DNA of 13,127 nucleotides. Source: Terana coerulea. Its lineage: Eukaryota; Basidiomycota; Agaricomycetes; Polyporales; Phanerochaetaceae. The stretch spans positions 1 to 13,127 of the forward strand of contig JAKOGH010000237.1 in assembly GCA_024811115.1 (NCBI GenBank). The letters are read 5' to 3'. The translations under genes and the position numbers were made by a program. The notes under the pieces are model-generated. The model was not told the origin of the DNA, did no database searches, and saw nothing but the letters and a program-made list of their open reading frames with translations. Of the stretch, positions 1-7,943 are shown piece by piece (the stretch's first letter is position 1; each line of letters starts with the position of its first letter).

Positions 1-2176
1 GCTGTTGTGCCGCTGACGGTCCCACAGCTTCTCTTTCGCCTGGATCTCGATGTTCGCGTACGGCTTCCGCTGCTCCAGCTGTACACAGTCGCGCGTGCCC
101 AGCACGAGCAGCTCAAGTAAGAACGACGCCGCCGCGCGCCGCGACGCCTTCTGTGACATCGCCTTGAAGCTCATCGTCTTCGCATCCTCCTGCTCGGGCG
201 CCGGCCGCAGGTCCGCGCGCAAAATGCGCAGTGCCTTGACCGTGTTCTTGCTATAACCCTTGCCGTCCTCCGCGCGCTCCGCCTGCTCTTGCGACCCCTG
301 TGATCGGTCGTCGAATGACGCGATTGGGCAAGCGGCATCCGCAAAGCTCTCCATGCCCTCGTCGAACGCCGCGTTCTCCGGCGCGGGCGTTGACAGCCGA
401 CTCAGCTCGGACAGCACCGATTTGCTGCGCGCACGCTCCTCTGCGACGGGCTCAAACTCGGGGATGTCCATCTGGAAGTCCTCCTGCTGCATCCCGCTTT
501 GGTCACCGAAGTTGAGCCCAGGGCCGACGCTCGCCCGCCCGCCGAGAATGTCACTGCCCATGATGCTGCGAGCAACGCTCGCTTCGCGGCGGCCGGCCTC
601 GACGTCCTCTTCATCGGCAGGCACGCTGCCCTCCCGACGCTGCTTCTTGCTCGGCGGCTCTCTACCTGGAGTCGTCCTGCGCTTGGGCCCCGACAGGGCT
701 TGAAGTGGGCGCATAAAGAGCTCCTGCAATTCTGGCGCCATGCCCGGAGGCGCCGCGCAAAGAATGTGCCGTTCGGCGTGCTTTTGGTCGGCAGGAAATG
801 TGAGATGGGGTCTTCCCGAATCTCAAGCAGACGCATAACCAGGGGCGAACGGGGAAGGAAGGGGTGTTCGGTGACAATGCCGCTAACATCGACGGGCTGT
901 GAGCCAACGCCAGCACCACGACGACCGATGCGAGCACCAGGACCGTTGGCAAGCTCGGTGACGGAGTCGATGATTTGCTTCTTCTCCTTCGGTTTCCGTC
1001 TGCCTTTAGCTTCTTGGCGGTCTGCTTCAGGTGCGACGTCGAGCTCAGGTGGAGGCGTCCGCGGTGGCTCCGTAAGTGGAGATGCTGAAGATGCATTTAT
1101 TAGTCGAGTCGTCGACGTACATCCATACCCCTACTCACATGCACGGGATGGTGTCAATGGCGGCAATGGCTCGTTCTCTGCTGGAAGACCATCAAAACTG
1201 ATGCCTAAGTCAATCTCCTCACCGCCCAGTCCAAGATCAAGATCCATTTCTGGCCTGAACGGGTGCTCCGATGGCTCCCGACTCTGGTGCGAAAGTACGT
1301 CCAGGTCCATTTCGTCGTCCCGTCGGCCAAGCAAATGCGAGTCGAGCGATTCTCTGAGGCGTCGCGGAGGAGCAGCATCACGCCCGTATTCGACATCCAT
1401 ACTTTCATCCGCCTCTGATTGCCTAACCACCGATTCTCCTCTGACGCTCACAAGCCCATCGCCGAAGTCAAGTTGCAAGTCGAGCTCCTCAAAATCTTGA
1501 GAACCAATGTCGGGGGATTGAGGTCATCGAAACCTGGTACATCGAAGTCAAATTGAAAGTCGTCCGCAGCGGCAAGCGTGATGTCTGCCGTTCGGGCTAT
1601 GTGCTGTCCACCAAGCTGAATGGGCCTTTCTTCGAAATCTATATCCCTACACGAACATGGTTATTACCTACAAGGAAGATAGGAAGGCCTACCACGCACC
1701 AATTGATATCTGGAAGCAGTGCATCTAGGTCAAGATTGTTTCCCTGCAGTGTGATTGCATTGCGATTCACAGCGAGCTGGTCCTCCGTCATGTCTACAAC
1801 GCCAGGTCGGAACGCCATCTTGATCTTAAGCAGAGCTTCATTGCAGTCGTCAAGCAGATACTTGGCTTTGCGACTGTAGATTCGGACGACACCCAAGAGC
1901 AATTGACCACTTAGTCGGAGAGCCATGATCTCGACCTCCTGGCCCATAATGGCGTCTAGACACGTGTTAATCTCGAGGCGGAACTGTCGAGAGACTAGTC
2001 ACTCACCAACCGACTGCTCAATATCAGTTTGTAAGGTCTGTGTTTTGGATAGCTTCCGCTCCATATGCGCCGCGAGCCATACTTTTGCTAGGGGTCCCCT
2101 GCGGGACAATATTGCTTCGGAGTAAAACTGGAGGCCGTCAGGTTGGAAATATTTCGATAAATATTGAACATACCAT
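1..2176 (-). CDS. rad21: Cohesin kleisin subunit Rad21/Scc1 (3' end beyond window)
   Basis: Rad21 closes the cohesin ring by bridging the Smc1 and Smc3 heads in the nucleus. Coding segments read on the minus strand are 2176-2174 (ATG only), 2127-2007, 1955-1700, 1646-1139 and 1084-1; introns are 46, 51, 53 and 54 nt. The N-terminus carries the kleisin signature: FYSEAILSRRGPLAKVWLAA, then MALRLSGQLLLGVVRIYSRK and IKMAFRPGVVD. An acidic middle follows (near 1380-1650), then EPPRTPPPEL, EKKQIIDSVTEL and IREDPISHFLPTK. The C-terminal winged helix begins near 160 (SRRAAASFLLELLVLGTRDC) and runs off the left edge; about 655 residues are visible. Two ExGR separase-type sites lie at 1397-1380 and 606-589. 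The frame is broken by one base at the G5 run 1512-1516 and at the A3 run 759-761, with family similarity continuing on both sides. The ubiquitous mitotic form (Rad21) fits better than meiotic Rec8 because of the strong N-terminal match. The family is certain; the intact protein is inferred. Confidence 0.92.
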
Positions 2177-2461
2177 GAGATTAGACTGTCCAGTATCAAG
2201 ATGTTCAAGAAATCGGGAATTCAGGGGTATCGCGTCGGCCGCGTCGTGGTAGTTCGTGAAGGAGCGTGATGTGACCCGCCGCGGCCGCGACGTGACAGCT
2301 TTGCCTCGGAACAAGGCACAGTCACAGCGACGGAACACCCATCACAGGCCTGTCACGTCACTGCCCAATTCCTCCGCGTGCGAGCAACGTCCGAACTCTT
2401 TCGACCTGCTCTACACCGCTGACAGTTCGTCCGCTCGACCCTGTCTCCAAAACTGCTGGTA
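2177..2461. promoter_or_regulatory. Divergent promoter between rad21 and the PPR gene
   Basis: The start codons of rad21 (minus, 2176) and the PPR gene (plus, 2462) are 285 bp apart and point away from each other, so both promoters and 5' UTRs must lie here. The sequence is CG-rich in its left part, with a 10-bp palindrome CGCGGCCGCG at 2280-2289. Two perfect inverted copies of GACGTGACAG lie at 2289-2298 and, as CTGTCACGTC, at 2350-2359. They contain the ACGT core used by bZIP/ATF-CREB-type factors. No clear TATA box was seen. Only the position is certain; shared regulation is inferred. Confidence 0.65.
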
Positions 2462-4371
2462 ATGCTGGCATCGACATCTCGCAATGCTCTGAGGTCCACT
2501 ACATTTGGCCACGCCGTCGGCCGGTCGGTGCAGAGCTCGGTGCCAGGTGTGTACGCTTCAAGCGGTCTCACTGGCAGACTGTTCACTGGTTATGACTAGC
2601 ATGCTTCGCGCAACCACGCAGAGATGCGTCTGCTCAAGCTTCACTACCTCGAGCTGACGACGGCTTTCTTCCGCGCGCTCGCGGCCCTCAAGATGTTCCG
2701 TACTCGAAGCGAGGCGATCCTTCTTTCCGCGCACCCGTCACTCAGGGTACCTCTGTCGCTCGTGCCAACTTGGAACTAGGCAGTCTCGTGATGAAAAAAG
2801 CGCACTGGGTGCTTTTAGGTATGCCACCACCATGAAGGCGCAGGGTATAAAGCCCGACCTCGTTACCTATAACCATCTACTGGAGGCATGCATGGACGCC
2901 GCCCTCGTGCGAGAAGCGTGGGCAGTGGTCGAAGACATGCTGGCCATGGGGATCATGCCGCTTAGGAGTACTTTTCATCTAATGTTACAAGTGAGATCAA
3001 ATCCTTTGCTGTCCGTGTTCTTCTGTTGACTCGCCATGTTTCAAGACTGCCCGGTTCGATGTCATTGACATGCAGTGGAAAATCTGGGACTTGATGCTAG
3101 TGCATCGAATCAAACCGAACGACTTCACCTACGAGATCCTCATTCTATACCTGATCAGACAAGGGCACCTGGAGCTCGCCATACAGAAGCTGTCGGAGAT
3201 GGGTGAACTGGGTCTTTCCCCGACCTTGAGGACTGCGCAGGGTGTGATTACGCTTGCCTGTGATCAAGGATTTCCTCGCTTGGCGGTGGAACTATTAGAG
3301 GCTTTTGAGAGGAACTCTGTGCGGCGGTTAGATGGAGTAGTGTGGATAAGATGTCTCATAGCTTCTGCTGAACGTCTCTACGTAAGTCACGCGTTTGAAA
3401 ACAAACCGTCGCGTTCTGAATTTACTTGTGCACAGGCGGAAGGTGTTGTAAAATCCTGGGAGCAAGCGGTCAAGAAGTTGAACATCAAGCCGGACGAGGG
3501 GTGTTGTATCAATGTCCTGCATACATGTGGTCGACATGGGCTAGCCGCGCTCGCTACGGACGTCATTCGCGTCCTCCAGAGCGTCAACGTCGAATGGGCC
3601 GAGCATCACTTTGCTCCCGTCATCGAGGCGTTCTGTCGCGAAGGCGATGTCAAGGAGGCTTTCGGTGTCTTGGAGCTCATGCGCAACAACGACGTACCGC
3701 CGAGTCTAGAGACAGCGAACCCTATATTCGAGGCGATCAGCGGCAATGCAGACTCTATCGATGAGGCTTACAGCATGCTGGACGCGATGCGTGAAGCAGG
3801 GCGAACGGTGGACATCTCGGCATTCAATGTCGTCATCCAGGCCTGCGTCGCCATAGTGGACATGCAACGCGCCGTGGGGACATATAAGGCCGCCGAGAGC
3901 CTCGGGGTTTCACCCAACCTCGACACGTATAACCTACTCCTGTCGGCCTGTATATCGGCTCAGCACCGCGAGCTTGGCGACCGGTTACTTGGCGAGATGC
4001 GCGACGCGGGGATTGAGGCGGACGCGCGGACGTATGAGCGGCTAATCATCCTCTGCCTCACGCAGCCGACGTACGAGGACGCGTTCTACTACTTGGAGGA
4101 GATGAAGACTCGCAAGCTGCACCCCACGCAGGCGGTATACGAGGCCATCATCCGCAAGTGCTTCAGCGTCGGTGACACTCGGCATCAGCTGGCGATGGAC
4201 GAGATGATAGAACAAGGCCACGAGCTTCGCGGGAAGCTCAAGGCGTACTTGGAGTCTGGCGGGAAAACTGGCGCGTACAATGTCAAGTCCAAAACCTTCT
4301 CACCGCACGATGCGTCCTCTGATGCAGCGGAGCCTAGGGTAGAGGATAACCGGGGCAAGGAGTCCTCATAG
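2462..4371 (+). CDS. Pentatricopeptide repeat (PPR) protein, probably mitochondrial
   Basis: Exons are 2462-2546, 2600-2990, 3046-3381 and 3436-4371, with introns of 53, 55 and 54 nt. The predicted product is about 582 residues. The N-terminus MLASTSRNALRSTTFGHAVG is rich in Arg, Ser and Ala without acidic residues, as in a mitochondrial presequence. From about residue 120 onward it is a run of PPR motifs spaced roughly 35 residues apart, such as VTYNHLLEACMDAALVREAW, FTYEILILYLIRQGHLELAI, SAFNVVIQACVAIVDMQRAV, DTYNLLLSACISAQHRELGD and RTYERLIILCLTQPTYEDAF. PPR proteins bind organelle RNA and act in its processing, stability or translation; the target here cannot be read from sequence. The last intron (3382-3435, GTAAGT...CACAG) is 54 nt without a stop and could be mistaken for coding. 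One base appears missing in the A6 run 2794-2799: adding one gives a total coding length divisible by three and the natural passage LVMKKSALGAFRYATTMKAQ. The tail after 4230 is low complexity. Confidence 0.85.
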
Positions 4372-4529
4372 GGTGCTCATCGCAGGATATCTACCGCTGC
4401 TATACTACAGTTATACAATCAGATGAAACACCCAGCTCCATGACACGGTCTAAACTGCGGTCAACGTGCATAACATTGGGCTACATCGTAGTACTCGTGA
4501 GTTTCACTGCTACATTGTTACGCGTCCAG
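4372..4529. other. Short convergent gap (3' ends of PPR and oxygenase genes)
   Basis: These 158 bp separate two genes that end towards each other. They should hold both 3' UTRs and polyadenylation regions. I see no gene, repeat or convincing hairpin. Confidence 0.6.
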
Positions 4530-5903
4530 TCAAGCAGAAGAATTCCTAGACTCGGCCGTGCCGATAGTCACGACCATACAAAGCGTACCGTAGACATAAT
4601 CCAGCGAGGGCTCGTTGCCCATGGCTATGTAACTTGACTCAATCCCTTCCACGTTATCGGCCTCCAAAGGTGTCGCCCAATCTATCGCGATAACCTCGTC
4701 TTCCCACTTGTCTCGTCCGTAGTACTGATAGTTTTCAGGCAGTCGCAAGAATTTGCCGTCAAGATCTCTCAATGCCTCCAAGACCTGGTACTCTCCTTCA
4801 AAGCATGAAACTCCCGATTCTAGGAGCCCGGAGCACAGCAAGATCGCATCTTCTTCTACCTCGTACACGGTCCGAACACTCGACTTCAAGCCAAGCTTTT
4901 TGCACACTTTCTTGAGCACTGCGTCACTGCCTTTCAGATGGAGCCGCCATAATCCCCTTTTCACCGGATACTTGTGGCGCAGGCCGAAGCCGACGAGGCC
5001 ACCCTCTGGTCGATAAGTAAGGTCCGAGATGAGCTTTGTGAAGGCCTCATCTAACGCAGCTTCGTAGGCACCGGTGTATTTTGTACCCAAAGTTGTGGGC
5101 CTCTCGGCGTCCATGAGATAGAGGTTGTAGGTGAGGGTCACGCGATACCCGGACGTAACCTCTGTGACTTCGTGCTCAACGTCGCTGAAGAATGCAGCAA
5201 ACCCGACGGAGGGCGCCTCGGCTTGAGCCACTGCTGTGGCAGAATCGAACTCGTACTCGAAGTCTCTGTGGCGGAATACCAGGGAGCCACCAACGTGAGC
5301 AGTAGGGTAGATGACGACGAGAGACGCAATCATATTCGTGCTGCGGGGCGTATCCTTGTGGGGCTTAAAGAAAGAACCAGCTCCTGTGGACATAGCGTGA
5401 GTTACGAGACATGCATGGCGCATCGCAATGTTCTGACCATAGGCATTGAGCTTGTAAAGTTCTGCTTGGATCGACATCTCTGTGTCTTAGCCTTCAAGAA
5501 TCGCATCGCGGAAAGTGTCGATCAACCCAGAACAGACGGGGTCGAACTTGGCCGAAAAGAACTCAGTATCAAGCTTGCCAGCCTTGCGGTGCGTCTCATC
5601 AAAGACGGCTTTGTCCTTCACACTGAAGGTGGCGACGTCGCAGACTTCGGCAACGCGCTCTACCTGTTCTTCAGTGGCTGAGGAGAAGTCGATGCGGCTA
5701 GAACAAGTTGTAGTTTGAGTCAGTTGAAAGGACTTCAGAAGAGAGTTTTGTACGTACGTAGCCTCTTCATTCTTGCCATAGAACAGAATAAGATCCTTTG
5801 CCGTCACAGGGAAGACGCCGGTAGAGCATGTGAGAGATCTGGCAGCCACGGCAGAGCCAAGGGCTTCTAGCATCGGGTGCTTGCTCGACGACCTCTGGGT
5901 CAT
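4530..5903 (-). CDS. 2OG-Fe(II) oxygenase (prolyl-4-hydroxylase-like), interrupted by an in-frame TAA
   Basis: This is predicted to be a non-haem iron dioxygenase using 2-oxoglutarate; the substrate is unknown. Exons on the minus strand are 5903-5758, 5697-5438 and 5383-4530. The introns of 60 nt (GTACGT, CTGAC, CTAG) and 54 nt (GTCAGA...ACAG) are both multiples of three without stops. The iron triad is visible: His 5360-5358 and Asp 5354-5352 in FKPHKDTPR, then His 5174-5172 in DVEHEV. The 2-oxoglutarate-binding Arg is 5144-5142 in SGYRVTLTYNLY. The N-terminal part (VFPVTAKDLILFYGK, FDETHRKAGKLD) and the C-terminal extension to 4530 are typical of a fungal family of about 400-450 residues. 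A TAA at 5489-5487 splits the protein in the same frame (AILEG, stop, DTEMSIQAELYKLNAYG), upstream of the catalytic residues. The reading frame stays open upstream to 6098 without an earlier ATG, so the start at 5903 is the best guess, not certain. This could be a decaying gene or a base error. Confidence 0.78.
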
Positions 5904-6839
5904 CTGAACCTCCTCTCCCGCCAGCGAGGAGAAGCTGGCTTCCGAACTTGTGTCGGAGACTCCGTCTTTGCCGGAGTCGCTGTGGAACACGTTGCTGTGG
6001 GCTGAAGCGCTGAAGACATGGTAGGAGATGGAATGGGATCTGACGACGACGTTCCTCAGCACGAAGGCCTCAAGTACAGCTCGAGGTGGGAAAACCACAT
6101 TCTATACTGAGATGAAGTGACTCGAAGATGGAGGCATCAGAGCATGTTCTTGCTTCTACGTAATATGAATTTTTGACTTGCACAGCGGGGCTTCAAATAC
6201 ATGCAAATCACCTGTGCATCATATCAGGATTCTCTCGCTTGCAACATGTCCTCCGGCAGTCTTGCTTTGCACTCGTCACTTGACTCGCGACTTCCCATAA
6301 TTGGACAAGTTGGTAGTGCGCTCCCGAAGTCTGTTGTCAGACGGTGAGTCATCCCGACTTTACTGGTGTAGTATACCGGGTGGTTTGTAAACTCGTGACT
6401 GAACCCTTCGTAGACTGACGAGGTATAGCTCCAGCCGGGACAAGTCTTCAATAAATGACTTCATCCCTGCACCATGAAATAATCAATAGAAATATGAGGA
6501 TCAAAACTGAAGAGGGGGGTCACCGTGACGTTCAAGTTTAGCAACTGGCAGAAGTGCATAAGCGTCGCAGTTATGATATCGACGGGCCTGTCAGGCCGGA
6601 AGCTAGTTGAGTTCAAGAGAGACAAGCAGCTTTGGCAATGCAGGACTGGGCGCAAATATAGTGATAGGTAAGTACTGTCATAGTCTGTCATGGTGCGGTG
6701 TGAATAGGGCATTTTGGCACCGGGATATATCCATGCCCTTTTAGGAAGGCTCCTGTCAGGTCATTAATGTACAGTAGTCCTGACCAGTCTTTAGCAGTCC
6801 TAACTTTTTAGCTGCAGGCAAAGGCCAGGACTAGGACCA

Positions 6840-6892
6840 GGACTGGACTACTATAGGACTGGACCAAAACCAGTCCTAAAACAGTCCAGTCC
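6840..6892. repeat. Two-tier inverted repeat of GGACTGG units (hairpin)
   Basis: An inner stem AGGACTGG (6855-6862) pairs with CCAGTCCT (6870-6877) across a 7-nt loop. An outer stem GGACTGGACT (6840-6849) pairs with AGTCCAGTCC (6883-6892). Five unpaired bases lie on each side between the stems. Degenerate copies of the same word continue from about 6775 to 6935 in both orientations. The pairing is exact as read; the function is unknown. Confidence 0.8.
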
Positions 6893-6901
6893 AGTCCAGT
6901 C
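6883..6901. repeat. Short AGTCC tandem repeat
   Basis: Three perfect AGTCC units followed by AGTC form the right flank of the hairpin patch. They read as GGACT on the minus strand, the same word that forms the left arm. Confidence 0.75.
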
Positions 6902-6985
6902 TTCAGTCTTTTGGCGTGGTCCTTAGAACTGGACCTTGAAACACTAGGGCGCGCGAGCTTAAGTATGGGTTTTCTTTTATCTGCA

Positions 6986-7616
6986 CACGTGACACTTTTG
7001 CAGATGGCAAAAAAACTACAAAGGCTATATGTGTGTATTCTCTAGTCAGGTTGAGCAAGTCAAATGCTAATGAGACAGTACCTTTCGTAGACATGTCGCC
7101 CGTGCAAATGCGGCCTTACTTGCTGGCACACATCATTTACCCCATTGCAATTATAAACCCCCAAAATTCAAGCTATTGAAGTGTTGCATGCATGGGAAGT
7201 GGTTCTGTTACCAGCCAGTAGTACATTGAGATTCACGGCCACTGCGATCGCATCACTTACAGTACTGGCACGTGCCACGTAGGTTGTCCTCGCAGAAATA
7301 TCTATGATATGCATAATACGTAAGGTAGACCTACCCCACTTTCGACGACTCTCGTCACGGCGTGACCATCACGTGTGTCGGCCAAAAGGCGCTGTCACGC
7401 TGACAAGCGCTCGACTTGCTGGCTGGACATGGCGGCATTCAAAAAGATTCAGAAATGGTCTGACGAACTTTTTGCTAGATGTTTGACTGTCAGATATTCT
7501 TACAGAGAGATAATCATAAGCTGACAGTCAAAAATCTGCCTCAGGATCTCTCAATGTTGACACATTCGGTTGAGCTTGGTTTTTCGCTGCTGAGCGTGAC
7601 GGCGCTTTATCACGTG
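6986..7616. promoter_or_regulatory. Cluster of CACGTG E-boxes upstream of the F-box gene
   Basis: CACGTG occurs at 6986-6991, 7269-7274 (approximately; centred in the 12-bp palindrome TGGCACGTGCCA at 7266-7277), 7370-7375 and 7611-7616 (inside the 10-bp palindrome ATCACGTGAT). CACGTG is the classical binding word of fungal bHLH factors such as Cbf1 and Pho4. Four copies in about 630 bp is more than chance would give for a 6-mer. Use as regulatory sites is inferred. Confidence 0.4.
7477..7537. repeat. 12-bp perfect inverted repeat with imperfect extension
   Basis: TTTGACTGTCAG (7482-7493) is repeated as its exact reverse complement at 7521-7532 with a 27-nt A/T-rich spacer. Beyond one mismatch a further four bases pair outward. 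It could be a hairpin, a pair of protein sites or the remains of a small inverted-repeat element. No flanking target duplication was seen. Confidence 0.75.
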
Positions 7617-7771
7617 ATGTAGTCGAAATTGGTGTAGGTCTACTTTACTGTTTTGCAACAGCCTCTGCTCAGATCAAGCTCAGTTTGTGCTTTGGTCGTG
7701 CTTCACTCATGTTCGAAACAATCTCAAGAGCCAAAACCCACTCCCTAAATTCTTCAGTGCCACCATTTGGA

Positions 7772-7781
7772 TTTATAAAAA
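7772..7781 (+). promoter_or_regulatory. TATA-like box of the F-box gene
   Basis: TTTATAAAAA lies about 170 bp before the proposed ATG at 7944. Its position and sequence suit a core promoter, but no transcription start can be seen. Confidence 0.35.
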
Positions 7782-7943
7782 GAAAGGAAAAAAGAGCCCG
7801 TCAGTGCTAGCGCCACAGCTTACATAATCCCGCTAGGGTTCTAGATTAGGCGCGTATCAGTCATTGCTCCTGACCACCACAGCCGCCTTGAAGTTCAAAC
7901 GACTTCAGCTTCAGCAACACCCAGGCCACCGATTTCACTCGCC

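Larger units (their letters stand above)
5904..7943. other. Long region without a recognisable gene
   Basis: Read on both strands, this stretch has only short frames with no family resemblance, no tRNA-like cloverleaf that I can see, and no long terminal repeats or transposase remnants. From 5904 to 6098 it may hold the N-terminal extension or 5' UTR of the oxygenase: the frame is open and reads SDSGKDGVSDTSSEASFSS, which looks protein-like. The remainder should contain the two divergent promoters of the oxygenase (minus) and the F-box gene (plus). It also holds the repeat patch, inverted repeat, E-boxes and TATA-like box listed separately. Confidence 0.55.

Noticed and set aside
499..1500. 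333-codon open frame on the plus strand opposite rad21
   Set aside because: It is antisense to conserved Rad21 coding sequence and low in complexity (Ser/Arg/Pro-rich), as expected for the reverse of acidic coding DNA. It has no family resemblance.
5172..5681. Plus-strand 169-codon frame opposite the oxygenase
   Set aside because: It lies entirely over conserved 2OG oxygenase coding sequence on the minus strand and has no motif of its own.
6099..7250. Possible transposon or viral remnant in the gene-poor region
   Set aside because: No reverse transcriptase, integrase, transposase or long terminal repeat pattern was found in any frame.
7830..7850. GGTTCTAGATT resembling a tRNA B box
   Set aside because: It departs from the GGTTCGANTCC consensus and no A box, anticodon arm or acceptor stem could be built around it.
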